This document shows, one piece after another, positions 22,284-33,415 of a stretch of 64,000 bases of DNA. The stretch is from assembly GCF_013368755.1 (NCBI RefSeq), contig NC_049561.1:1116001-1180000 (forward strand), given 5' to 3'. The position numbers and the translations under genes were made by a program. The notes below the pieces were generated by a model that saw nothing but the letters and a program-made list of their open reading frames with translations, was not told the origin of the DNA and ran no database searches. How positions within the stretch are numbered: position 1 is the stretch's first letter; each line of letters begins with the position of its first letter. Source of the stretch: Talaromyces rugulosus. Taxonomy: Eukaryota; Ascomycota; Eurotiomycetes; Eurotiales; Trichocomaceae.

Positions 22284-23125
22284 TCACCGAGCTTCAATCG
22301 TTGCAATGGCTTTCTCTTCTGCAATCTTTCTCGGAGACTCGGTACTGCTCCTTGACTGTGCAGTCGTACGAAAAGGGTTATATGGAACTGCAAAAGTGGA
22401 ATCAATCTCTTCAAGCGTCCGGCACTATTAAAAAAAATATTAAGTCAACAATTCTTCTAAGTGTATGAAGTAAGCTTATTTTTTTCTCAGGTAGAAGGAA
22501 GATGGTTAACAGGAGCGCTAGCAGTGAAATACTGCTAAACACCCATCCGACCTTGAAATGAATATTGTCAATCATAAAAGGGATCACAAAGTTTGTGACA
22601 AATTCCCATATAAAATTCCCAAGGGTCTATCTCTTTTCACGGATAGAAGGCGTGGGAATTTCTGCGCCAAGGAGTAGGGGGTATGAGATTGAATTGCAAA
22701 AGTCATGGCGTGGTGCTAGAGCGGGCAATACGTAGATAGCGCAAAATGCACTTTCTATGAAATTGAATAACCGAAAAGATATTTTTTGTATCAGAAAGCA
22801 TTATTGTGACGGCAAGTCATAGACCGGGATCTCTAAGGGGTTTGCTCCAACTTTTGTTCCGAGCGAGCTACTCCTTTCGTCCTAGAACCTCGAAGACTTC
22901 TATTTCCAAAGAACGACTGATTCGCGGACTGTTATGTTGGAAATTGACGGCATAGAAATAAGTAACACGCTGGTGGGGGTTCAGGACTGCGTGATAGTGC
23001 TCAAGGAAATGCATATATGTATTAAGACTGTTCGAGAGTACATAGTAGACGTAGGATACAGTCTCCAAACGCAATCCCAAGAGTAATATGGCAATATGCA
23101 TCCCAAGGACCTTCATATCCTTCAC
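22284..23125 (-). pseudogene. Relic of an MFS sugar transporter
   Basis: The minus strand preserves the C-terminal third of a fungal hexose/lactose-type permease in pieces. One piece reads LGNFIWEFVTNFVIPFMID followed by HFKVGWVFSSISLLALLL and FLLPE, which is the last transmembrane region. After a damaged intron with no usable GT donor, RTLEEIDSTFAVPYNPF ends in IAEEKAIATIEAR and TGA (stop at 22284-22286). In-frame TAG occurs in REKR-stop-TLGN, where the family usually has a sense codon such as Gln. Upstream to about 23125 the frame is scrambled and matches only weakly (NSPR... EVFEVLGRKE). No full-length frame can be assembled. A CAG to TAG change would fit RIP or ordinary C-to-T decay. Confidence 0.75.
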
Positions 23126-23626
23126 GTCACTGATAATCTACTTCATTGAGAGTGTTTTTTAAGTAATATAGAAAACTGGGGAAATACTTACATAAGCAGG
23201 ATTTTAGGGTTTGCCTGAGACGGACAAGCGGGGTTCCACTCCGCGGCCAGGGGGAGACCTCGTTTCATCGCCAACGAGAATAATATCAGTCGCTCCCAAT
23301 TGCTTCGGCCGATACAGTCTCCTTCAGGGCTGTTTGATATTGATCATATGTAACCTGTGCCAGCGGCGCATGGCCTAGGCCGCTGTCTCCGAGTCAGGCT
23401 AATCAACGTCGCTCAATTGTCTCCACCGAGTTGCCCACTAGCGTTTTTGCGTGCAGCCTATCTCCCACCCGTACGTCTGCATCTATTTTCGCAAGGCGAT
23501 TTGAGTTGGGGAATTGAACGTTGACAATGCGCAATAGGCCAGGGCTGGATTCTTGGACGAGCAAGGAAAGGGTACGAATTATTGTGACAACCATCGAGCG
23601 TCTCTCCCGTATCAGCATCACACACC
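23126..23626. other. Upstream region of the Afi1-like gene
   Basis: Non-coding; its last ~200 bp should hold the promoter and leader of the plus-strand DENN gene. Antisense ORFs at 23403-23856 overlap that gene's start and show no domain. Confidence 0.4.
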
Positions 23627-26184
23627 ATGGCGAACCCACTGCCAATCCGAACACCGACAGGTGAATCGCAGACCGAGAAGCCACCACACCTGGCTTCATT
23701 TCCGTCCTCGTCGCAACTGAGCGCAAGTGGAAAAACTCGAATTTCGCCAGCAGCCTCGTTCTTGAAACGCTCCCCGAGCAGTGCGCAGAAGCTTCGTCGC
23801 CGGGCGTCGGTAGAACATCCAGATCTTTTGCAGACGGGCAAGCCTCGACGATTCAAGTCTCAATACCCGCTTGACTCATCTGAACGCCATGTGGAGTATA
23901 TCCTTGTGGCGTCCTTTCACATCGACCGTGGACCGATTATGGAACACCAATATCCTGCTGCGATTAGCGGTGACGAGAGTATGCTTGCGGAGCTGATGCT
24001 TCCCGATCAAACTCATGTTCGAAGTCAAGATTGGACAATATTTTTCTTACACAAGGACACGGGGGAGGACGATGAAGACGCGGACCAAGAGGGAAAGAAA
24101 AAGCGGAAAAAAGGACGGAAAAACAAAGACACTGATGGACAAGAGAACCAATATAATGATCATGAAAGGAATGCAGAGGAAAGCAGTGATGATGATTATG
24201 ACGACGACGACGATGACGATGATAACGAAGGCGATGACGATGACGAAGAAGAGGAAGGTGGAGAAGGCCCTCCTCTCATGTACGTGTTGAATCTGGTCAA
24301 TACGAAGCAAGACAACACAGTTCGACGGTTAGTTTTCACAGAGTGGCCACAACATTATCCGCAGGAGCTGACCAAACTAGTGGAGCGGTTGTGAAAGCCA
24401 TGGCTATCTGCACTCGTCATTCATTTCTGCATATATACAAAGTGAGCCGAACCAAAGAAAAAATCATTGGACATGCCTTTACTAACACGCAGTAGCCTTT
24501 ACTTTTATTGGCCTTGGAAGAATATTTTAAAGCACCATATCCGGAAACGCTCGCATCCCTATATGATGCTGTGAATGCCATGGATCTTTCGCTCCTCCCC
24601 CGCTTCTCTTTGCTAGAGCGGAGTATTCTACAAGCCAGTGATTCAAAGGATATGTTTATTGAGAAATTCGAGCGTATGATTGAACAGCGGGTTGCTGATG
24701 ATGAGTCTGAACGAGGTTCCGGGTCATCTTCACTAGGTTCCCCGACCAAAGCACGATACACCTTGCCACGAGACACTCACGAATATGAATCCAAAGTCGT
24801 CTACAATGAGATACCAATTCCCGTGAAAATCCCAACGGTTATTTGGCCAGAGACAGTGGGAGATTTCTCACTCATCAAATTGATTCAGATCTTTGCAGCT
24901 CCGCACTCCACAGCGCCACAACCATTTGCTCTTCACCCCCACCTCACCACTAATGGCGCCTACACACACCCTATCATCGTCTTAGTCAATGCCATGCTCA
25001 CTCAAAAACGGGTCGTTTTCCTGGGACATAATCGTCCTTCTGGAGAAGTAGCCGAAGCCGTCCTCGCAGCATGCGCCTTGGCATCTGGGGGTATTTTGCG
25101 AGGCTTCACTCGCTATGCTTTCCCATATACGGACTTGACCAAGATTGATGATCTTTTAAAGGTACCTGGATTTGTTGCCGGCGTGACCAACCCGACTTTT
25201 GCCAACCACCCTGAGTGGTGGGACTTGCTTTGTGACCTCCCTACCGGTCGTATGAAAATAAGTAGTCGGGTCGAGCCAGCACCAGTCACGGAAGGGTCAA
25301 AATTCTTCCAGCAAAACAATACTCCTTCGGGACAGGCAGCAGCATCTCTGGATCCAACCGGTGATATGACTTTTATGAACGATATCCTGCAGAGTATTAA
25401 CCAAAGGTATGGAGAGGGAGTTATCCGCGCAAAATGGCGGGCCTATATTCTGAAATTCACCAGAGTGGCTGCAGCATTTGAGGAGACTGTTTATGGAGCA
25501 TCAGCTCTGTATATAATGGGACCAGGAGAGGAGTCAGCGTCAAGCGGTGGTGGTTTGAAAGTAGACCCGTCAGACCCGGCATCGCTTCGGGGTCATGGCT
25601 ATGTCTGGCCGGATGAGTCAGCCAAAAATCGAGAACTCGCAGCATGTGTTTCTCGAATTGAAGGCTGGCGAAACACACGGTCCTACTATGGATTTATCCA
25701 GGATGTCGCTGCATCGTATCATGCCACGGGGCCCGTCAAGTCGACGGATCTGCAGCACCACCACGATCGACTGCGATCCTTGAAGCTACCATCAGAGGTT
25801 GCGGGGACGATTTACCTTGCTTTCGCACACTCGATCCGAGACTATGCGGGCATCTGCCAACTACTCACAGTCACGCCAGAGAGCCAAGCTGGACTGTTCT
25901 ATGTCAGTCTCGGGCTCTTCCACACAGATCCGGTGGTTCGGGAGGCGACAGCAGACCTGATTGACCGCATTTCTAGCCACGAAGCCGGGCGGCACTTCTG
26001 GAACCGCGTCGGGCGGTTCACGAAGCTGGCATACTCTCGCGCGCGACGCGATCGAGATGCACTAGTAAACAGTCCCGCGCTGTCTGCAGGCAGTCATGGA
26101 GACGTGTTTGGTGCACCGCTTCAACAACAACAGAGCCTCGTCGGCGTTGCGTTGGGGGAGACAACGTCCAATCGGAGGAGCTGA
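23627..26184 (+). CDS. Afi1-like DENN/SPA-domain protein (Arf3-interacting polarity factor)
   Basis: Three exons (23627-24327, 24381-24441, 24496-26184) give 816 aa. The joins restore [18 protein letters not shown] and [15 protein letters not shown]. The N-terminal uDENN-like Afi1 domain starts near residue 88 ([23 protein letters not shown]). An acidic Lys/Asp-rich insert sits at ~140-205. The core SPA/cDENN part includes [44 protein letters not shown] and [15 protein letters not shown]. The C-terminal helical part has [12 protein letters not shown]. In yeast Afi1 binds Arf3 and helps polarise growth at the cortex; a similar role at hyphal tips is inferred. The poly-Asp insert is probably a disordered loop. 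Confidence 0.9.
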
Positions 26185-27209
26185 GAGTATATGTCCTTCA
26201 AGGTGTGAAAAATATCGACTGTAGCTCTCTAGTTTATACTCTTCGGGTATCTGAATTTCAGCATATATAGAATTTACGAATATACCACAACAGTTTGAGT
26301 GCATGCATTTTGATTGGCACATGCCTAGACAACTACGACTTGACCTGCCGATATTTTAAGTACAAAATATATACATGTATACGTCTTCTCACCGGGTCTT
26401 GGCAACGCGCAACGAGTCCCCCTAGGGGGTCTGCTGCTAGTCCTGCTACACAACAAAAACATCTGACTGTCGGATCATTACGAATGGTGCCTGGACAGTG
26501 TTGGATAGTGTTGGTGCCAGTGGCGCTTTTGGCTGAATTAGGATTAATGAGCGACGTGAGAGCAGTTCGTCGACACGAAGAGCCAGTTGAGCCAGACGTC
26601 ACTTTCTCACTTCTTGGACGGTGTTTGTGCTGAGTACGTACTAGTCAGTAAAAGGAATTACTAAATATATTTAGAGGCAAAATTAGTTAGACACCGAACT
26701 GAGTATCGTTTCCATTCCTGAAACAATGGCTTTGATGGCATCTGCTTAGACACAGGTAGCTGCCCAAAGGTCATCATCTAGCCGCTAGGATTACCAGACA
26801 TCTTGCTAGCAACTCGGTGACTGTGGAGAGCTTGGTGAATCGAGAGCAGAATCAATTAATGAGAGGGGGGAGCAGAGAGAGAGAAAGAGAGAGAGAGAGA
26901 GAGGAGCGGATATGGATTAAAAAATCAGACAGGCGTTGCTCTGCCTAAATAGGAAATACCAGCCATTTTGTCCTGACTAGATCAATCATGGAATTAAAAA
27001 TTCAAACATTTATCAAGCTTCGTTAGTGTTTTTGTTGTTGTTGTTGTTGTTGTTGAGGTGACTGACTGGACCCACCGGCGCATGACTGAATAATTACTCG
27101 CTGACCATCTTCCCCCCTCCTCTTTCTCTACCAACTTTTTCTCTGCCAGATTCTTTGCACTCCCAATTTTCTACCTAAATTATTCAAAGTATTCTTGAAT
27201 CTTGTCAAA
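26185..27209. other. Intergenic region with GA and TTG microsatellites
   Basis: About 1 kb. It contains a GA-rich tract at ~26860-26905 and a (GTT)n repeat at ~27028-27054. The CT-rich segment just before 27200 looks like a fungal 5' leader. The ORF at 26295-26633 has no recognisable features. Confidence 0.45.
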
Positions 27210-28298
27210 ATGGCTAGCACAACGTCTCGAATTCGCAACAAGCTTAACGCGTTATGGGACGCGCTTCTCCATAAGGACATGAGCCAGAATCTTGGGCAGA
27301 ATCAAGTTATCGAGCCTCTTTTTCTTAAGAGCAAGCAAATTTATCTCATAGACCATGATTTCAGCTCCACAAAAGTTGAAGACCGCTATCCACCTGTGCT
27401 ATTCGAACCTTGTCCTCAGAGTCTTCTTGATAGAAATCCAGTTGATATAGCAGGATATGACGATCCGCAGTTTGGTAACCGCGTCACTGAATTCCAAGAC
27501 TATGTTGCTGGTGCAGAATTATCGAGCATAAGACACTGCACAAATCGTGTTTCCTCGCAACTCGGGGCATGGGCGTATACCTTCACGCGGAGAGATACAA
27601 CATCGGCCTTCGTCAACCTCCAAATTATGAGGGGTATATATCCCATCGAGTACGCTATTTTTCAACACTCAAGTTCAGATTGAAGAATTAATTACTAACG
27701 ATAAAATAGAGAGCCACATGGTATCCTCTTGTCAAAAGGATTCACAATGTCGACTCGCGACATGAAATGGTCAGCAAATATGTACGAGCATAACCTGGTC
27801 GTCTGGGAAAAGGAGCTCCCCCACGTTATAGTGCTCTCTAAACAGTCGCAAATTGGCACTGATGACTCTATTATGTATGGTGAGCTAGCACAACTTGTCA
27901 CCATCATGAGGAATCGCGCCTGCCAACCGGAAGAGGTGTTAATCGATGAGGATCAAAATTTCGAGGACGAAAAAGAGGAGCAAGACGCCCGGTGGCCCGT
28001 ACGCTCAAAGTACGTCTTCGGACTCGAGCAGAGATTTCCGGTACGCTCATTACTAGCATTCTCAATAAGAATCTGACTGAGTCATTTCTAGGTTCTGATG
28101 GTGTCTATTGTTGGTCCCCAACATGGCCGCATTTTTTTCGCCTGCATGGACGGTCATGATGACTTGATCATCAGGAAATCCTCTCTCTTCAGTTTCGAGC
28201 GCCTTGCAACTGCACCCTGGGACCTTTTTTCTAGGTTTCTTTTAAGTGGTCCACTGTTGGAAGACAAACACGGCAATTTGATTTCTCCTCGCCGTTAA
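27210..28298 (+). CDS. Unrecognised three-exon gene, hypothetical protein
   Basis: Exons 27210-27649, 27710-28040 and 28092-28298 give 325 aa. The introns are 60 bp (ACTAAC branch) and 51 bp, and they keep the frame. ATG 27210 starts MASTTSRIRNKL; a second Met lies 15 bp upstream. No domain is recognised. The sequence is mostly globular, without a signal peptide or membrane segment. Regions look alpha/beta (KQIYLIDHDFSSTKVEDRYPP, LVVWEKELPHVIVLSKQSQI). A short acidic linker DEDQNFEDEKEEQD precedes WPVRSKYVFGLEQRFPVLMVSIVGPQHGRIFFACMDG. A fungal-specific accessory protein is the most that can be said. It borders the gene-poor AT-rich tract, so it may be a variable gene. Confidence 0.7.
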
Positions 28299-28339
28299 TT
28301 TTTTATTCGGGTTTGACGATATCACACCCTAGGCGCTAA
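28299..28339. other. 3' flank of the unrecognised gene
   Basis: A short 3' flank between the stop codon and the minisatellite. Nothing else was seen. Confidence 0.3.
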
Positions 28340-28450
28340 GTAAGCTGTTCAACCCCTGGACGCTGGATTAAGCTGTTCAACCCCTGGACACTGGATAAGC
28401 TGTTCAACCGGTATTGGATGCTGCATAGGCTGTTCAGCTCCTGAATGATG
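28340..28450. repeat. Minisatellite, about four ~28-bp units
   Basis: Tandem units begin TAAGCTGTTCAACCCCTGGA at 28340 and about 28368, followed by two diverged copies (TAAGCTGTTCAACCGG and TAGGCTGTTCAGCTCC). The first two units are nearly identical and the last two are decayed. Confidence 0.8.
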
Positions 28451-31400
28451 ATGAGGCCAGAGTCGCCTTACAGGCATTTTACAAAATCCCATTTATATAA
28501 TGGGTACCTGGCTGGCCACCAGGTCTCCAGCGATGTGCTCGCACCTCATCGTGGTGCTGGAGTCTAGTAGTCATTCTGTTAGAAAAGCAGCTGGCGAAGC
28601 CAAGACGAGCTCTTCTTGTAGATTATTTCAAACCTAGCCTAGTTGGCTTCCTCGGATTGTTTCTGTTGTCCACTGCGTAAGTAAAATAATTCTTAATTAG
28701 ATCAGCAATTAGACGAGAAAGTTATTCAGTTTGAGATTACTTTGATTGATTTTTTTGGACTAGATACAGTACTAGCTAGAAAATGTTATTAGAATCACTG
28801 TTTCTAGTATCAGGCAATAGAAAATACCATATACCTCACAAAACAAGAGGAATTTTATTATTTTTCATATCTTACACTCGATAGTCATATGCCGCCCTAC
28901 CACCTCTTTTTTATTATCTTTATTTTATACAGACGATATAGAGACTTCCAGATAGCGGGAGATGGGGCATCCAGGACACCATTTTGAAACGTCTCGGAGA
29001 CGGTTTTTTTTTTGCCTCAAACACGGTTGCACTACGTTGTATTATTGAGATACCGTAGCATTACGGTATTGTTTGCGGCACATCTTCAATCCGGCACGTA
29101 TTTTTGTAATATAAAACGCGCTAAAACCGGGAACGTATGTAAAAAAAAAATGTGTCGAAAAAAATAGACGTCTTTTTTGACCAGAGGTGTCGAGTAGTAT
29201 CCACAACGTATCCAATACTTTAAAAGCGTGTTTGATTTACACCACGTCTTTTTTTTTTTACAAAAAGACGTTTCCTATACGTCTTGTTTATTAGTATCCG
29301 TCTCATTTTACCAATGAAGTATATAATTAACCCCAGTGCCTCAATCAATCTGTGCTGGCCTCTGGAGAAAATTATTTATATATGTAGTCAACTGCATCAA
29401 TTAATAGTTAACCGATGGATATTAATATTGCACATATGATCAATATATATCCATTCCACATTGATGCATCAGCATCGAAATTAATACATGTAGATGTCAA
29501 ATATTCAATGTTAATCGACACGTGCAGATTCAAATGTTATTTCAATCAACGTTGATGTAACTCAAAATGTAGTACAACTTCAATATACATCAATATAGCT
29601 GACATTGACATGGATGTAAATTATATTGCACCTGGATATCAAACATAGTCTATCAGTTAACATTAACATTGAATGCTGCATGAGTTAATCTATACTAGCA
29701 GCTGCGGACATCATTGATTATCTAGTAAATAAAGAGATTAATATTTAGATACATTAATATATATTGATTATTTAATCTAAATGTGTAAACTAACTGAGCT
29801 ATTTTATAAATTAAATGCACGATTTCGCAGCGATAGGCGAAAAAAATACTATAACACTAAGATTAAACATTTATTAGCATAACATTATCAATCATCTATA
29901 TATGGTATCATATAAAATAAACTCCGGCTGAGATTGCGCTTGGAACACTGAAAAATTAAAGTCATTTCGAAAAAGTGAAAAAGAAAATCGAACGTTGTAG
30001 TACCAGTCTAACAGATATACCTTCGAGCTTAATATTATCTAATGGTTATACTAGTTATTCTACATAGGGTTTTTTTCCCGCGCGATGTATAATTGTTCTG
30101 TTTTGATCTTAGAAATTCAAAATCGCGACGAAATGGTGTTAGAAGATAAGTTTTCGATTTAAGTAAGTATAGACCTGTTTATTATTGATTCTATATTCTA
30201 TTCACTATCTAGAGTATATTCTGTCTACAGTTTTTTAGCACTTATCATCCTTAAGTAGCTATAATTTACTAATTTATTATAATTCTATTAGAGATGGCCA
30301 ATCCACAACAACACTGTCGATGAATGATTGCATTTTCTATCGAAAGGAGATAATGGGTAGGATCGAAGGCATATTCCTCCACCAGTTGGAGGCATCTCCT
30401 CTTTGTGTTTTCTTTTGGTTCAGCGAATTCTCCCTAGCGAGACAAAAGACCGACTACTGGGTCTACCTATACGTAACCTGGAAGATGATGCAGAAGTTGT
30501 TGATTTATCCGCTGTTGATAAAACCAATGTCCCCAAGTCTCTGTCTTCAGCTGGCTGAAATGGTCCTCACATTCTGGATAAACATGTCCTAACCGCCTCA
30601 CAGCCATAAAAAGTCCTCTACAGGCGCTGAATACTCTCCACAGAGGCACAACATCCTCTACGGAAGCTGAAAGACTTCCACAGATGCTCAAGACACAGAG
30701 CGTCTCAGTAATATCAGCATATCGATGTGTCTGGGAGTTTCTTAGGCTGCCGATGCTTGGTTTCCGTTATTCAAATTTCCCCGATGCAGAGTGCGTAAGC
30801 TGTTGGAGATTCGCTGTCTTCGTTCGTATGACTGTCGGGTTTATTGCTAGTGTTGGGTAAACCAGCACGGGCATCGAGCGAAACATGCTGATTGAGAAGA
30901 AACATGGATCGCGAGCCAGAAGGCGTGGGGCTCGTTTACCGCAGTTAGAGTACGTATTCCACGACCAACGTCATTTGAATGTCCAAGTGTATGATGAAGT
31001 GTGCGAATCATTTGTTTCACGAAGGGCTTTAAGACAACAGCCCTGAAAAGACTGCGTTTTCCAACATTGTCGAAACGATGGGAATTATGACAGACGACTT
31101 TCCCTCGCCCATGTTAAGTCGAAACAGAGGGTTTTCGTTGGGGAGCATAATTTCTTTTGCGAGAAGTGCCTGTATCTCCCGGATGGAGACGTTGTTTTCC
31201 AACTAAACGGGCAACCACCCTGACAAGACAACTGCTTGCAGAACAACCACTGACAGAACAACCGACGTGAGAAACTCATCGCTCTGAAAGAGCAACTGAT
31301 TTGGGTGTTCCAGTCGTCAAGATGTCCGACCGTACTTGACGAATGTTGTATGTTCTCCAGACCAGAAACGAATGGATATGTAGCTCCCGTACCAAAAAAA

Positions 31401-32847
31401 GGCAGCGACTCACATAACGAAATCCACACGCCCCATCTCACATGCAATATCAATTTATCTGCTGTTGACAGCATGATACGGCCTGGTTTGTGGTCCTGGA
31501 TCCCCACAGCTTGTCGTTGCCACCCGATTGGCAGTTGCTGCAACTGAAATTGGTCGAATACATGCAACGGAGTGATCACTGGCATATCTGCCATCATGCC
31601 TTTGGGACACGCTCATGCGACTAACAAGGTATGGCCAAGTCTCGATATGTTTGAAAACATCTAATGAAATCGAGCAGTAGACAACGTTTTGAAACGCTAA
31701 AACAAGTTGTTGAGTGATATGGAGTGTAACAATTTTGAGAAGATAAGTGTCAAGAGTGATAGAGATCATGAAGAGCTAAGATTTTCAGCAGGACAGACGA
31801 TGGCGGAGAAGATAAATTGAGGGTGAGACTGCCCTTATTAATAAATCTTGAATGACTGGAAGCAGAACATGAGTCCCTCTTACATATGTAGTGGGTCAAT
31901 CAGCTGCAGGGCGTTGTCAGTCCTGATTCAGGGATTAGAGGCGCGTGACTCACTCTACTTCACTGGTCTTGACTTCCTGGTACTGATTCTTTGTCTTGGT
32001 CACTCTCATCTACAAGGATCCCTGTATCGTGCGCCCTGCATCTACGCCCGGCGGTGCAGGCGGTGCAAATTTTCATCAAAGAAATCCTCCTGGATGTTGT
32101 CAATGGTCTCCTGATAATGGCCGCCCTGGTCTCAGACAGCCTGCCCTATAGGCGTCGGTGAAGGAAGTCGGGTTCACCGGCATCATGATGCGTGTATTCG
32201 GAAGATTTCCGTAGGACACACGAGGCGTTGTGCGATCGAGGAGACGTTGCATGGTTTGGAAAAGTGACCAGAGAATAGACGTTATATGGTAAAGGAGACG
32301 TTGTGCGAGAAGACGTGACCAAAGAAATAGATGCAACAAATATGTACTACGTTTTATAAATGCATATCAGTATCTATTATATCACGACGTCTTTCGTAAT
32401 TTAACACGTATTACTATAAGGCAAAAGGTAGTAAAATAAACTACGTCTAATATTTGATACGGTTTCATAACCCAAATACGGACGTTGTTTTAGATACAGA
32501 TGTCGTTTTTTGGAGAGTGGTGTCGAAAATGCAGACGTGTCGAAATTTGGAGACGTCTGCAAATATGTCATTTGATACGCAACCCCGCTTATCACGTTAT
32601 GCACCTTTTACACCTTTTGCGCAATGTCTGCGGGTGACTTTGTATAAAAGTCAAACGTGGTGTCGCAGAGTCCCCAAACGGGATCGAATAATATTATCCT
32701 ACCAGTTGATTACTAGACTACTTGTGTGCACATGTGCAAGAAGTGCACCCACATCTTAGTTTATTTATTTTATTATAATTTATTTTTATTTAATAAAAAA
32801 AACTCCCCGCATAAACAGACACAAATTAGTTATTATTTTATTTTTTT
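28451..32847. other. Gene-poor AT-rich tract, possible decayed mobile DNA
   Basis: About 4.4 kb with no convincing gene. The flanks at ~28950-29300 and ~32380-32660 share a vocabulary of ACGTCT, GTGTCGA and CGTATC motifs and T/A runs. The left edge GGGGCATCCAGGACACCATTTTGA partly matches, inverted, the right edge near 32660-32685. This hints at degenerate inverted ends of one old element. Between them lie a degenerate ~20-bp tandem repeat at ~30612-30695 (CCTCTACAGGCGCTGAATAC-like) and short ORFs near 30320-30600 and 31085-31770 without a recognisable domain. Composition differs clearly from the flanking gene blocks. Confidence 0.35.
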
Positions 32848-33065
32848 TCAAGCCCCAGGGACAGGGGCGGGCTCGACGCGCAAACGGCGGAGCGAGGGCG
32901 GCAGGCAGGGCGGAGCGGGGTCGACAGGCGGAGCGGGATCGGCGGGCGCAGGCGGGACAACGGCCGCAGCGCGGCGTCGCCTCCGATTGCGAGCGTTGTT
33001 GCCACCATCGGTGGCTGGACGGGGGCGGGGGAGGGCCGACACGGTGCTCGTTGGCACCCTGCTGA
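32848..33065. other. Abrupt GC-rich island in an AT-rich setting
   Basis: About 215 bp of strongly GC-rich sequence (GGCGGAGCG and GGCGGGCG units) lies directly between AT-rich blocks. On the minus strand it can encode a Pro/Ala/Arg-rich peptide (RNRRRRRAAAVVPPAPADP-like). A minus-strand ATG at 33139-33141 followed by GTAAGA and a CAG acceptor near 33062 could splice into it, but the resulting frame is not that of the Pro-rich peptide. The origin is unknown. Confidence 0.45.
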
Positions 33066-33139
33066 TTGAGTTAGATCGAATGTAGGAAGAGAAAACTTTC
33101 TAGAGGACTCTTACTGCTTCGTAGATGTTCGCCACAACC

Positions 33140-33415
33140 ATTTTGGCAGAGAGAGAGGGTGACAGGGCGAGCGAGAGAGGCAATGACAGAGAGCTAGAGA
33201 GTGAGAGAGGGAGAATGAGAGAAAAAAAAGTGAGAGATAATAACAGAAAGCGAGAGAGTGAGAGAGTGAGAGAGAGAGAGAGAAGCAATAATAGAGAACT
33301 AAAGAGTAAGAGAAAAAAAGTAAGAGAGATAATGATAGAGAGCTAGAGAGTAAGAAAATAAGAAAATAAGAGAGTAAAAGAGTGAGAGAGTCAGAGTCAG
33401 GGAAAAAAGAAAGAC
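33140..33415. repeat. Purine-rich GAGA/GAGTGAGA microsatellite tract
   Basis: About 275 bp of almost pure purine on the plus strand, made of GAGAGA, GAGAGT and AGAAAA words. It is low complexity; ORFs across it are artefacts. Confidence 0.85.

Noticed and set aside
30320..30592. Plus-strand ORF in the gene-poor tract
   Set aside because: No domain; the other frame gives a more coding-like but interrupted peptide, so I treat it as possible decayed sequence only.
31085..31769. Minus-strand ORFs of 104 and 170 codons
   Set aside because: No recognisable domain or splice structure; they could be decayed mobile DNA but cannot be supported.
28950..32690. Calling the whole AT-rich tract a transposon
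   Set aside because: The inverted match between the edges is weak, no target duplication was found and no transposase was recognised, so it is reported only as a possibility.
33100..33288. ORFs made of Ser/Leu or Arg/Glu repeats
   Set aside because: They are translations of the purine-rich GAGA microsatellite.
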